From contig OY740772.1 of assembly GCA_963513935.1 (NCBI GenBank), positions 100,893,340 to 100,957,339 on the forward strand: 64,000 nt of DNA. Direction: 5' to 3'. Under the pieces are notes generated by a model. That model made no database searches. It worked only from the letters and a program-made list of their open reading frames with translations, and had not been told where the DNA came from. Made by a program: the position numbers and the translations under genes. Positions 1-10,571 of this stretch are shown in pieces. The first letter of the stretch is position 1; each line of letters begins with the position of its first letter. The stretch is from Aphrophora alni (Eukaryota > Arthropoda > Insecta > Hemiptera > Aphrophoridae).

Positions 1-1296
1 ATGAGACACCCATGGGAACTTATATTAAATTATGTACTTGCATACCTTTATTAAACATAATTTCTGTCAGCCATTGATAAACCCCGCCCATCGGCACACT
101 GACGTCACTGAGCGGCAACGTATTGGAAGTATGAACCCAGCTATTTCATGTTAATTAAAAAGTTTTATTTCGAACAAACACAATTATTTAAAGAGTTTGT
201 TTCTCCCAAATAATTTATAAAAATCTAGAAATTAAGGGAATTTTGTAAAATAGTATATAAGTTCATTCCATTCATACTACTTCATTTAATTAAAAATGTG
301 AATAAGTGAGAGGTACTTAAATCCATGTTAAATCTTCAGCTTAAAAATTTTGGGTTCGAGATTTTTTTAACACCAAAAAGGACGCTATTTTAAACCGGCG
401 TGAGTCGACATCCAGCTTCCAGATAGAACAGTCTCATAATGTGAAGAGAATCCATTTGAAACATATCTACAATCATCCAGGACTCTAGAATTGGCCAAAA
501 TTCATCATCATAACCTGGACACGATATCTAAATACTGGTGAGACCCATCCAGGGTATATTTTACAAATTTTAAAGGCTAAAATTGGATTACCAAAATTAA
601 ATTTGCAAACTTTTGATTTTGAACCTAAACATAATTAACTCTGCTAAAACCATTCAAAGTGTTCATAAACTATTGTTATCATTTATAATTAAGTAATATT
701 ATCTATGTATAAATCTAAATATAAGATAATTACCAATATTCTAACCAAAAAGTGGTGAGGTCAGCGAACAACCCATTCCCGAGATTCAATCAAAATTTAA
801 CAAAATACCAAACTTATTTCATAATATTAGAATTAATTACTAATTGTGACTAGAATTAATAACTATCTTGTATATATAATTAATAATTTGTTACTAATTG
901 AATTGTCCATTTATATGTAAATCCCAATATACCTAGTGAACAATCAGTGAAAGGGATAGACTTTTAACAATGGATTTACAAAACATTGCATAAACGTATG
1001 TATTGAATAGAACTTACAATTTATCACAATTTGTTTTATCTTAATAATTGAGTTTGATAGAAAAAATAAATAAATAAATAAATGTGTTATAAATTGTTAA
1101 CTCGAACTCTATTGTTTTATTTATAACAATTAAATTGGCTCAGTACAAAGTCATTATCAGCCAAATATTTAATTGAGACTATTGTAGTTCAAATTCATTG
1201 GTTATTTATCAAAGTTAACTTAGTTTTTTTTAAAATTTCTATTTATTGTAACTTAACACTTAAGGTTACCCATGAATTGTATGATTTGAAGTATCA

Positions 1297-1327
<31 letters not shown>

Positions 1328-1667
1328 TAATTGAATCAATATCATTTTCCAAATTACTTCATATGTTGATTGTATTTGATAAGCACTAATTTTCAATTTA
1401 TCACAATATTTTGACAAAATTTATTTTAATTGTTTTAACCTCAAATTCATCTATTACCTCTTTATAAACATTTTATGTTGTCACTACAAAGTGAAGCAAT
1501 TACAATTTAAGATTCAATGATAAAATTTACTATTATTGGTTATCTTTTATTGCATTGGCACCTCAACGTAGGGTTTTTTGCAAGATAACTACCTCAGTGT
1601 GAATTGGTATCTAAATATATAAATATTTTACATAATAATATAGAGGTATTGGGAAGGTTTTATTACA
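1..1667 (+). repeat. 5' LTR (left-truncated by window edge)
   Basis: Matches 7963-9627 almost base for base. It ends ATTACA just before the primer-binding site. The full LTR begins TGTTAG (visible only in the 3' copy), giving the usual TG...CA ends and a length of about 1.7 kb, long for this class. It contains an (AT)n/T tract and is very AT-rich. Confidence 0.93.
254..260 (+). promoter_or_regulatory. Candidate LTR TATA box
   Basis: TATATAA about 295 bases into the full LTR is a plausible core promoter for the retroelement transcript. A run of overlapping AATAAA motifs at about 1063-1082 could serve as the polyadenylation signal. Both are motif-level guesses; transcript ends are not visible. 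Confidence 0.35.
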
Positions 1668-1668
1668 T

Positions 1669-1687
1669 TGGCGCCGCAACGATAGGG
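1669..1687 (+). other. Retroelement primer-binding site
   Basis: TGGCGCCGCAACGATAGGG starts two bases after the 5' LTR end, where a tRNA 3' end would anneal to prime minus-strand DNA. The TGGCGCC start is typical of metavirus primer sites. I do not assign the tRNA species. Confidence 0.75.
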
Positions 1688-1881
1688 CCTCACCACAACC
1701 CAAAAACCTCACCACAGAGAAACAACCTCTTTAATCAAATAATTGATACAAAATTAACCTGCAAAATTTTAACCCAATTTGCATAAATTTTGTTTATGTA
1801 TTTGTCCACGGTATAACCGAACTATTTTAATATTATACCGGTGATAAAAAACTTTAAAAAAACTTAAAAAAAAAAAAAAAA

Positions 1882-3741
1882 ATGGATAAAGATAATCGAT
1901 ACAATTTAAGACAAAATCCAGAACCGTCAAGGAAAATGAAGGAGTCGGTAGACCAAAACATCACATCCAGGCGTAGTGATGTCAACGTCAAATCACTACC
2001 AAGAGACGACGACATGGACCTAAGTGAAACCTTCATGGCGGACGAAGCAGGGGAAGCCACACATACCAGTATGGACGACAGCATGGGAAAGGAGGATACC
2101 AACGGACCAGCTCCAGGGACCAGCACCATGGTTGATACAAATAGTAAGAGGGCTGAGGAGACCAGTGCAGACCAACCACCACCATGGCTAACAGCGATTT
2201 TCGCCAAGCTGGAAGGTATGGAACAGGGAATGCAGCAGCAGCAAAGTGATCTTCGGAAGCAGTTAGATGGACAACGGGAGGAGCTACAGAAAATCCAGAA
2301 GCTCCAGCACGAGCAGAAGCTTCAAGTGGATCGCCTAGAGGAAGGGATCAACAAGAAAATAGAGGAACATTGCCATGCCATTCGGACTGAGCTGAGGGAG
2401 GAGTTCACAACCCAACACCAGGAACTACGAAACGGATGCATTGCCAACAATCTCAAGTTCCAGGAAACGCTGAAAAGCACGGTACTTCAGCAAACAGAAG
2501 AAATACAGGACCAGATGGAGGCACAACAACAACTAACGCTGGAAGAAGGAAAAAACTATACAAATCAGGAGTGTGACATCCTCAGGGTCAACATCTCAAC
2601 CCTGCAGGAAGAAATGAAGACTACCGGAGACGAAACCAACAGGAATCTTGGACAAGTTCAAGGACGCTTAACAGAGCATGGAGTCAAGATCAGGAATTTA
2701 GAAAAGGACATCCTGAATAACAAACAAATATACCAGCCAAACGTTTACGTCACCTGTAGCGGATCAGCAGGAAGTGGAGGCGATCTGACCACACCTAAGT
2801 TTCATGGGAGAGAACACAATCCCATGGAGCAGCTGAAGAGGATCCTACGATACTATGAGCGGAGGAGGAACCAGGACCACTTGGGAGATGAGGTGGAAAA
2901 ACTGTTGGACATCTTGGACAGTTGCCTCGATTCTCATGCAGCGAGATGGCTTTCATTGGTGAAACAGGACATCAAGACTTGGGACGACTTCCAGGAATAC
3001 TTCGAGAGGAAATATTGGAACAGGGAAGTGCAACGAGGTATAAAACAGAGGATGGAAGTTGAAAAATATCGTTCGCAAGGAAAACTAACAAGATCGGAAT
3101 ATTTCACCGAGCGAGTTATCACTCTCAGGACCATGCAACCACCTATTCCGGAAGATGAGATCGTCACTTGTCTGACTGACCACTTTGAGGAAATCATCCA
3201 AGATGCTAAACGCGTGCAGAACATCACCACCATCAGTGATTTTGAAGCATTGCTACATCGAGAGGATATAAAGGATTCTAACAATAAATCACGCCATCTT
3301 CACAAACCACAGACCTCAAACCATCCTCCGATCACACGATTTCATCAAGACCGAAGACCAGCACCAACATATCACAACAATCGGCCACCGCAATATCATC
3401 AAAACTTCAGAAACCATCAACCAAACTTCCAATATCAACCTAGATCTCCACCAGGACCACCACCTGCAGGAAGAACATTCGGCGAAACATATCCAGCCAG
3501 GAACCAAAGTTACCAACAGACACCACGACAACCGGAACACCAGTACCAAAACAGAAATAATCCACATTTCAAAAGAGAGGAGCGACAATATAATAGGAAT
3601 TATCACGACTCCAGGAAAACGCAGACATATCCGACTTCGGAACAAATTAAAGTATGTCACACAGTAGCCGAAAATATGAGAACGCCTAGTCGGACAGAGG
3701 AAGCCCGCACCAGCAAGGACTCATCCTCGGAAAACTGTTAA
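1882..3741 (+). CDS. gag: Gag polyprotein of Ty3/gypsy element
   Basis: 619 residues, expected to form the particle shell and package the RNA. Residues 1-100 are acidic and low complexity. Residues 105-285 are rich in Q, E, K and L in a coiled-coil-like pattern. Residues 300-470 match the retrotransposon Gag capsid pattern (LLDILDSCLDSHAARW at 341-356, then WDDFQEYFERKYW and a YRSQGKLT segment). The tail from about 475 to 600 is rich in N, Q, P, R and H and basic, but I see no CCHC zinc knuckle, so RNA binding may rely on the basic tail. The ATG follows a run of sixteen A residues at 1866-1881. The frame ends at TAA 3739-3741, and the next frame overlaps its last 52 bases. Confidence 0.9.
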   Translation: MDKDNRYNLRQNPEPSRKMKESVDQNITSRRSDVNVKSLPRDDDMDLSETFMADEAGEATHTSMDDSMGKEDTNGPAPGTSTMVDTNSKRAEETSADQPPPWLTAIFAKLEGMEQGMQQQQSDLRKQLDGQREELQKIQKLQHEQKLQVDRLEEGINKKIEEHCHAIRTELREEFTTQHQELRNGCIANNLKFQETLKSTVLQQTEEIQDQMEAQQQLTLEEGKNYTNQECDILRVNISTLQEEMKTTGDETNRNLGQVQGRLTEHGVKIRNLEKDILNNKQIYQPNVYVTCSGSAGSGGDLTTPKFHGREHNPMEQLKRILRYYERRRNQDHLGDEVEKLLDILDSCLDSHAARWLSLVKQDIKTWDDFQEYFERKYWNREVQRGIKQRMEVEKYRSQGKLTRSEYFTERVITLRTMQPPIPEDEIVTCLTDHFEEIIQDAKRVQNITTISDFEALLHREDIKDSNNKSRHLHKPQTSNHPPITRFHQDRRPAPTYHNNRPPQYHQNFRNHQPNFQYQPRSPPGPPPAGRTFGETYPARNQSYQQTPRQPEHQYQNRNNPHFKREERQYNRNYHDSRKTQTYPTSEQIKVCHTVAENMRTPSRTEEARTSKDSSSENC

Positions 3742-3992
3742 GCACAGGAGATACTAACGGCCGGGAATTTATAAAACAACGCAGCGTCAACCACTACGTG
3801 ACGGTTAATCCTACATCTTCTGTGCAACAACATAAGCAACTCGGAACAACAAGGCCGGAAAATAACATACTCATAAATGAAAGTCACATCAAAACAGAAA
3901 TTACTGTGAGTAATATGTACTGTGATCGCGATTTCTTGATTAAAGAAGAGTCAACAGAAAATCAAACTCAGTGTATAACCGAAAAACAATGA
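3690..3992 (+). CDS. Middle (linker) frame between gag and pol
   Basis: This frame is open from just after TAG 3687-3689 to TGA 3990-3992 and has no early ATG. It lies at -1 relative to gag, and pol lies at -1 relative to it. It overlaps the end of gag by 52 bases. Its stop overlaps the first pol ATG as ATGA. About 100 residues, with no recognised domain. By position it may be the N-terminal linker of the Pro-Pol polyprotein, reached by frameshifting, or an accidental open stretch. No canonical X XXY YYZ slippery heptamer stands out in either overlap, so the mechanism is unresolved. Confidence 0.45.
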   Translation, partial: SDRGSPHQQGLILGKLLSTGDTNGREFIKQRSVNHYVTVNPTSSVQQHKQLGTTRPENNILINESHIKTEITVSNMYCDRDFLIKEESTENQTQCITEKQ

Positions 3993-6900
3993 AGTGTCCT
4001 GAAATAAACGTTAAAATTGGAAAATCTGTAACAACAGCATTAATTGATACAGGATCAAACATATCATGTATCTCGGAACAGTGGTTCAAGGAAAATAAGA
4101 ATAACATGGGGAAAATTGAAGAACTACCAGTAACTAACCTCCAAATTAAAACAGCAGTAGGTTACAAAACTAAACGAGTGTCAAGAATTGTTATGGTGAA
4201 AATAGAAATCAAGGGTGAAGAAACTCTAATACAAGTTTTAATTGTGCCTAATTTAATTAAGAACATAATACTTGGAATGGATTGGATAAGCTTAACAGAG
4301 ATGGTTATAAACTTTAATACAAGATTAATTAATATGAAAATGAATAATAATGTAATCAATTTGAAGTTTGAAGAAGTCATAAATGAAGGAATATTATGTT
4401 ATATAATGAATGATAATAATGAAAATATAATGAATAATAATGATAATGAATATAATGATAATAAAAAACAAAATTACGCCGACGATACAAGCACAAATCA
4501 TAAATTAAATATATTAAATGAAGACACCATAGACGAAACGTTACGAGTAAATTTAAATTTAGAACCACTGCAGAGGAAGGAGTTAAAACAATTATTATTA
4601 AAGTACAGACATATTTTTTCAGACACACCAGGCTTATGTAATAAATATACTCATCAAATAGAAGTGTTTCAAGACAAAATATTTAAAGGATGTACATACC
4701 CCGTACCTTTAACACATCAAGAAGCTGTTTCCAAAGAAATTGAACGAATGTTGCATATACAAGTCATCGAACCATCACGCAGTTGTTTTATAAATTCCAT
4801 AGTTCCCATCATCAAGAAGAATCAGGAAATTAGATTATGCCTCGACGCAAGAAAAATCAATGAAATAACAATACCAGATTATGAGCAGAATAGAGGAATA
4901 AACGAATTATTAATTAAGGGTCGAAATTGTAAATGGCTCAGCACAATAGATTTAACTTCATCATATTGGCAAATACCATTATCACCTGAATCCAGGAAAT
5001 ATACAGCATTTCAATTCAGAGGAAAAACATATCAATATACAGTCACACCTTTCGGTGCATCTACATCGCAGGCAGCTTTAGTGAGAGCACTGGACCATGT
5101 ATTCGGAAATCAAGTAGAAGATTTCACACTTATTTATGTCGACGATATATGTGTAATATCGCCAGATTTTCTAAGTCACTTATCACATCTTTCACAAATT
5201 TTCCAAAAAATATACGAAGCTAACATGACAATTAAATTTACTAAATCACTTTTCTGCAGAACATCCGTACCATTCTTGGGATATACAATGACCTCAACCG
5301 GATTGCAAATGGACGAAAGTAAGATTGAACCTATTTTAAACTTTCCTACGCCAAAATCCAGGAAACAACTAAAATCATTCCTAGGATGCATCAACTATTA
5401 CAATAAATTTATTTATAAGTTTTCTGAAAACATACAACCATTACTTCGGCTAACTTCTAAAAAACATAAATTTCATTGGACTTCAACAGATGCAGAAACT
5501 TTTCAAAAAATTAAACAACTCTTTTTACGCACACAAATTTTACATCATCCTGATCCAAAACAACCATTCTATTTACAAACCGATGCATCAGATTTTGCAA
5601 TAGGAGGACACCTATATCAAATTAACCAACAAGGAGAAAAACGCGCCATCGTATTCTTATCACGCGCCTTACAACCAGTTGAAACAAAGTTTACAACCAC
5701 GGAAAAGGAACTACTTGCTATAGTATATTGCCTCCAGAAGACTAGATATATCATATATGGAACTGATTTAACTATTCTTACCGATAATCACGCATTGACT
5801 TTCTTAAAAACTTGTAAATTATTAAACTCAAGACTCACAAGATGGATTCTTGCTATCCAAGACTACAATTTTAAAATACAACACTGCAAGGGGAACGAAA
5901 ATCTCACAGCCGACGCACTTAGCCGTAACCCTACGGGACAAAACATAAATTCACCTAATGAACAACCTGAACTAATCATGGCGTATATAAACAGAATACA
6001 AGATGCTGACCTACAGAAAGAGCTAAGAAACATGAACGAAAATCAACGGAAAGATCCACATCTGCTATCAATAATTCAAATACTAAACAACAATGAAGAT
6101 TCCATAAACACTCATAAAATAATAAACACATATAAAATACACGATGACATATTATACCAACGTTTGCACCAACAATGGTTAATAACTGTGCCAGAACATA
6201 TCATTGAGAGACTCATATGGGAATGCCATTATTATTATCTTCACTGTGGAGCTAAAAAATGTTTTGACATTTTAAGAGAAGGATTTATTTTCAAAAATAT
6301 GGGACGACGAGTCAGAACTACATTATCAACATGTGACCCATGTCAGAAATGTAAACACGATAATCATCCACCAATAGGCCTAGCTAAAGGAATAACATGT
6401 GTGAAGAAAAATCATCAAATCGCCGTAGATATTATAGGACCATTACCCATCAGTACAGGGAGAATGAAGTACATATTGATCGTTTTGGACATCTTTACCA
6501 AATATGTTAAATTATATCCAATTAGAACTGCAAACACAAAAACCCTTATTCACAAGTTATTTGAACAACATTTTCCTCAATACGGTTTTCCAGAACGCTT
6601 ACAAAGTGACAATGGGACCCAATTCAGAAGCAAGTCTTGGCAAAATAAACTAAAAGAACATGGAATCGAAATTATTTATAACCCTTACTATCATCCAAAA
6701 ACAAATATGGCAGAGCGACCTATACGGGAAGTTAAACGGTGTTTACGCACTTATTGTTCTCAACACCATAAAAATTGGGCTCGTTGCATTCCTGATATAA
6801 ACACAATGTTGAATGAAGTTCATAACGAAACAACGGGATTTACTCCAAATGAACTGCAATTAGGTCAAAAGGACGTACGCTTTTGGGAACCCTACTTGAA

Positions 6901-7240
6901 AAACCAATACTCAGAAGATATTACTTTAGAAACAAAATTAATTTTAGCAAACAAACGAATCAAGGACAAACAAGAAAGAAGAGCAAACAAATTAAATCAA
7001 AATTCGAAATTTATTCAATTTAAAATTGGTGATTTAATACTTGTTAAAAATGTCCCATTATCTAATCTATCATATGGTGAAACTGCAAAACTCTTCGAGG
7101 TTTATAAGGGACCATACAAAGTATCTAAAATTATCGGAAACTCCACATATGTAATCAGTGATCCACAAACTCAGCATGAATATGGACCATACCATATATC
7201 CACATTAAAATTTTACAAAACTAATATAATAAATAACTAA
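3989..7240 (+). CDS. pol: Pol polyprotein: protease, RT, RNase H, integrase
   Basis: 1083 residues from the ATG at 3989; the frame is open back to 3944. The aspartic protease motif DTGS is at residues 20-23. An N/D-rich low-complexity stretch spans about 140-165. Reverse transcriptase follows with RLCLDARKIN, a WLSTIDLTSSYWQIPL block and the active site YVDD at 383-386. RNase H follows (YLQTDASDFAIGG, TTEKELLAIVY, LTDNHALTF). Integrase has an HHCC zinc region (HYYYLHCGAKK ... CDPCQKC) and the DDE triad in AVDIIGPLP, SDNGTQF and MAERPIRE. Every catalytic motif I looked for is present and uninterrupted, so the protein is probably functional. No envelope follows. Translation is presumably by frameshifting or reinitiation from gag. 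Confidence 0.95.
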   Translation: MKCPEINVKIGKSVTTALIDTGSNISCISEQWFKENKNNMGKIEELPVTNLQIKTAVGYKTKRVSRIVMVKIEIKGEETLIQVLIVPNLIKNIILGMDWISLTEMVINFNTRLINMKMNNNVINLKFEEVINEGILCYIMNDNNENIMNNNDNEYNDNKKQNYADDTSTNHKLNILNEDTIDETLRVNLNLEPLQRKELKQLLLKYRHIFSDTPGLCNKYTHQIEVFQDKIFKGCTYPVPLTHQEAVSKEIERMLHIQVIEPSRSCFINSIVPIIKKNQEIRLCLDARKINEITIPDYEQNRGINELLIKGRNCKWLSTIDLTSSYWQIPLSPESRKYTAFQFRGKTYQYTVTPFGASTSQAALVRALDHVFGNQVEDFTLIYVDDICVISPDFLSHLSHLSQIFQKIYEANMTIKFTKSLFCRTSVPFLGYTMTSTGLQMDESKIEPILNFPTPKSRKQLKSFLGCINYYNKFIYKFSENIQPLLRLTSKKHKFHWTSTDAETFQKIKQLFLRTQILHHPDPKQPFYLQTDASDFAIGGHLYQINQQGEKRAIVFLSRALQPVETKFTTTEKELLAIVYCLQKTRYIIYGTDLTILTDNHALTFLKTCKLLNSRLTRWILAIQDYNFKIQHCKGNENLTADALSRNPTGQNINSPNEQPELIMAYINRIQDADLQKELRNMNENQRKDPHLLSIIQILNNNEDSINTHKIINTYKIHDDILYQRLHQQWLITVPEHIIERLIWECHYYYLHCGAKKCFDILREGFIFKNMGRRVRTTLSTCDPCQKCKHDNHPPIGLAKGITCVKKNHQIAVDIIGPLPISTGRMKYILIVLDIFTKYVKLYPIRTANTKTLIHKLFEQHFPQYGFPERLQSDNGTQFRSKSWQNKLKEHGIEIIYNPYYHPKTNMAERPIREVKRCLRTYCSQHHKNWARCIPDINTMLNEVHNETTGFTPNELQLGQKDVRFWEPYLKNQYSEDITLETKLILANKRIKDKQERRANKLNQNSKFIQFKIGDLILVKNVPLSNLSYGETAKLFEVYKGPYKVSKIIGNSTYVISDPQTQHEYGPYHISTLKFYKTNIINN

Positions 7241-7921
7241 TATGGACAAATTTAAAATAATACAATAAGAAATCTAAAAAAAAAAAAAATTCTAACTAAC
7301 TTTCTTACCACCCTATGACTAATACAGCCGTGTTTTAAAATAAATAGGTCAACACAAACAGCTGACCGAGGCGAATGACCTACAGCTGGACTTTTAAAGA
7401 ACCGTACATGATGGTATACCCTGTCGGTTGAAAAGAAGTCAACATAAAACTTTAGTGAAATAATAAACAATTGTTCAACTTAAATTATAATTTTCGACGA
7501 ACACATCTGATTAATGCATTCGTGAAAATTTAGTAAAAGGGATATTGTAAAGTTTCGCAATTGTCTTTTAAATTAATAAATCTGAACCATCGTTTGTTAG
7601 TACAAGCATCCGAACGCTCCAAGCGGCGGACATCGTAGACTCAAATGTAAACAATAGCGAACTACGCGAGTCAATGAATTTACCGCTAGTAATTTACATA
7701 AATAGTTTAAAACAACCAACGACAAAAACTGATTGTTCAATTACGTGATAAATCAATACCTATCCATAATAATTCATCAACATCATATATCTGGATCGAG
7801 TAGGAGATATTGTATGTTAATACGATGTAAATTCAAGTCAAATGGACAACTAAAATACGCGAGGACAACGTTGATTAATAATTGTATTTTATAAATGAGC
7901 CTACGGAGAATAAAGGAGTGA
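7241..7921 (+). other. Retroelement 3' untranslated region with polypurine tract
   Basis: Non-coding stretch between the pol stop and the 3' LTR. No envelope or other long frame is visible. Its last 17 bases (7905-7921, GGAGAATAAAGGAGTGA) are purine-rich and abut the TG of the 3' LTR, as expected for the plus-strand primer. Confidence 0.75.
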
Positions 7922-9627
7922 TGTTAGAAAAATTCATAAATATCATTATTACGCGAAATCTCATGAGACACCCATGGGAACTTATATTAAATTATGTACT
8001 TGCATACCTTTATTAAACATAATTTCTGTCAGCCATTGATAAACCCCGCCCATCGGCACACTGACGTCACTGAGCGGCAACGTATTGGAAGTATGAACCC
8101 AGCTATTTCATGTTAATTAAAAAGTTTTATTTCGAACAAACACAATTATTTAAAGAGTTTGTTTCTCCCAAATAATTTATAAAAATCTAGAAATTAAGGG
8201 AATTTTGTAAAATAGTATATAAGTTCATTCCATTCATACTACTTCATTTAATTAAAAATGTGAATAAGTGAGAGGTACTTAAATCCATGTTAAATCTTCA
8301 GCTTAAAAATTTTGGGTTCGAGATTTTTTTAACACCAAAAAGGACGCTATTTTAAACCGGCGTGAGTCGACATCCAGCTTCCAGATAGAACAGTCTCATA
8401 ATGTGAAGAGAATCCATTTGAAACATATCTACAATCATCCAGGACTCTAGAATTGGCCAAAATTCATCATCATAACCTGGACACGATATCTAAATACTGG
8501 TGAGACCCATCCAGGGTATATTTTACAAATTTTAAAGGCTAAAATTGGATTACCAAAATTAAATTTGCAAACTTTTGATTTTGAACCTAAACATAATTAA
8601 CTCTGCTAAAACCATTCAAAGTGTTCATAAACTATTGTTATCATTTATAATTAAGTAATATTATCTATGTATAAATCTAAATATAAGATAATTACCAATA
8701 TTCTAACCAAAAAGTGGTGAGGTCAGCGAACAACCCATTCCCGAGATTCAATCAAAATTTAACAAAATACCAAACTTATTTCATAATATTAGAATTAATT
8801 ACTAATTGTGACTAGAATTAATAACTATCTTGTATATATAATTAATAATTTGTTACTAATTGAATTGTCCATTTATATGTAAATCCCAATATACCTAGTG
8901 AACAATCAGTGAAAGGGATAGACTTTTAACAATGGATTTACAAAACATTGCATAAACGTATGTATTGAATAGAACTTACAATTTATCACAATTTGTTTTA
9001 TCTTAATAATTGAGTTTGATAGAAAAAATAAATAAATAAATAAATGTGTTATAAATTGTTAACTCGAACTCTATTGTTTTATTTATAACAATTAAATTGG
9101 CTCAGTACAAAGTCATTATCAGCCAAATATTTAATTGAGACTATTGTAGTTCAAATTCATTGGTTATTTATCAAAGTTAACTTAGTTTTTTTTAAAATTT
9201 CTATTTATTGTAACTTAACACTTAAGGTTACCCATGAATTGTATGATTTGAAGTATCATATATATATATATATATATTTTTTTTTTTTAATTGAATCAAT
9301 ATCATTTTCCAAATTACTTCATATGTTGATTGTATTTGATAAGCACTAATTTTCAATTTATCACAATATTTTGACAAAATTTATTTTAATTGTTTTAACC
9401 TCAAATTCATCTATTACCTCTTTATAAACATTTTATGTTGTCACTACAAAGTGAAGCAATTACAATTTAAGATTCAATGATAAAATTTACTATTATTGGT
9501 TATCTTTTATTGCATTGGCACCTCAACGTAGGGTTTTTTGCAAGATAACTACCTCAGTGTGAATTGGTATCTAAATATATAAATATTTTACATAATAATA
9601 TAGAGGTATTGGGAAGGTTTTATTACA
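7922..9627 (+). repeat. 3' LTR, complete
   Basis: 1706 bases starting TGTTAG after the purine tract and ending ATTACA before an (AT)n run. Identical to the 5' LTR in the overlapping part except for AT/T-tract length. This copy defines the true LTR start, which is outside the window for the 5' copy. Confidence 0.93.
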
Positions 9628-10334
9628 ATATATATATATATATATATATGTATAATTAGTTTATTATTTTTTCTTTTCCAATATTTCTCTTCTTTAATTG
9701 AGGTCATCAAAGAATTGTAATTGCTTAAGCAGCAGGGCAAGGACAATAGAAACTTATAGCCCTCATGTTGCTTATTTTCCTTTTCAATTTTTCTTAAGTA
9801 TACCTTTGTGTTAAATAAATAACTATTTTATTTTGTGTTCCTGTATCAAAGTAAACTTCATTTAACTATATTATAAATATTATAAGACAAGGATTACCAA
9901 TGACCAGCTTTAACCAAATAGTGATTTCGTTTCATACTAGAATTTTCCATTTTAATGTATTTTCAAAATATCTTAACATAACCACACTGTCTATTTATGG
10001 TTTATAAGAAAGATAAAAAAGGGGGAAAAAAGAAGAAAACAAAAAATTATATTAGCATGTAAAAAAGTCAGGCTTTTTGAAACCTCTATGTCTCTGACTG
10101 CTCAGCTCAAATAAAGTGACACCTCTAAATAGTGAGTGTCTGATCGAATAACTATATATACTTTAAAGTTTTTACATTATGAAGGTTATGGTTTTTTGAT
10201 TCATTTTGTAAAGGTTGTTTTTTGCAATATATACTGTATTTGGATATATTAAAATATTGCACATTTTGATTACAAAATAAAAATTTTACATCTTTAACAA
10301 AAATAATAAATTGTTTACAACTTATAAAGTTGAA
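9628..10334. other. Downstream flank of the oxidase gene, AT-rich
   Basis: Begins with the (AT)n tract into which the LTR element inserted. It probably contains the oxidase 3' UTR and polyadenylation site on the minus strand; a TTTATT (AATAAA on the minus strand) lies near 9826. No gene recognised. Confidence 0.4.
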
Positions 10335-10396
10335 GAAAACAAGGATTCTTTGAACCATAAAAATTGGTTTTTGTGGTTCGAGGAATCCTCGTTTTC
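10335..10396 (-). other. Long stem-loop just downstream of the oxidase stop codon
   Basis: Arms 10335-10357 and 10374-10396 pair over 23 bases with three mismatched positions, and the loop is 16 bases. It begins about 70 bases after the TAA at 10467-10469, so it probably lies in the 3' UTR. The stem is about the size of a short precursor-miRNA hairpin, but it could equally be a MITE relic or an RNA-stability element. Confidence 0.5.
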
Positions 10397-10466
10397 CTTA
10401 TTCTGAATATTTCCACAGTGTCCCTTGGACATTTGAACTCAAAAAGTTGTTAATATACCAATTGTT

Positions 10467-10571
10467 TTATAACTTGGAGCGTCCGGTAAAATTAACAACA
10501 TCTTGCCACCAAGAAGCTCGCTCAAATGTGTTTGGACTATGAAACATAGCAGTTTGCAGATTTTTGTATGC
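10467..10571 (-). CDS. ACOX3: ACOX3-like exon 14 (residues 655-688, stop, PTS1)
   Basis: Acceptor TGTTTCAG|GCATAC. Encodes [20 protein letters not shown] and ends GRSKL followed by TAA at 10467-10469. The SKL tripeptide predicts import into peroxisomes. Confidence 0.95.
   Translation of the reverse strand, partial: AYKNLQTAMFHSPNTFERASWWQDVVNFTGRSKL

Larger units (their letters stand above)
1..9627 (+). mobile_element. Ty3/gypsy LTR retrotransposon, nearly complete
   Basis: Direct repeats at 1-1667 and 7922-9627 bound an internal region with a primer-binding site, gag, a short middle frame, pol and a purine tract. Pol domain order is protease, reverse transcriptase, RNase H, integrase, which is the Ty3/gypsy order. 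I see no envelope-like frame in the 680 bases after pol. The 5' LTR lacks about 41 bases because the window starts inside it. The LTRs differ only in the length of an AT/T tract near 1297-1329 versus 9257-9289; I saw no substitution when comparing them line by line. This implies a recent insertion. Both main reading frames are open, so the copy may be active. It lies about 840 bases downstream of the oxidase stop codon, in the opposite orientation. The 3' flank starts with an (AT)n run; the target duplication cannot be checked because the left flank is missing. Confidence 0.95.

Noticed and set aside
3720..3741. GGAAAAC near the gag end as a frameshift slippery site
   Set aside because: It does not match X XXY YYZ in the gag frame; no canonical site could be supported.
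7241..7921. Envelope gene for the gypsy element
   Set aside because: No open frame of adequate length or signal peptide pattern between pol and the 3' LTR.
10374..10396. GGTTCGAGGAATCC resembling a tRNA T-arm
   Set aside because: The loop and stem lengths do not fit and no acceptor or anticodon arm surrounds it; it is one arm of the hairpin.
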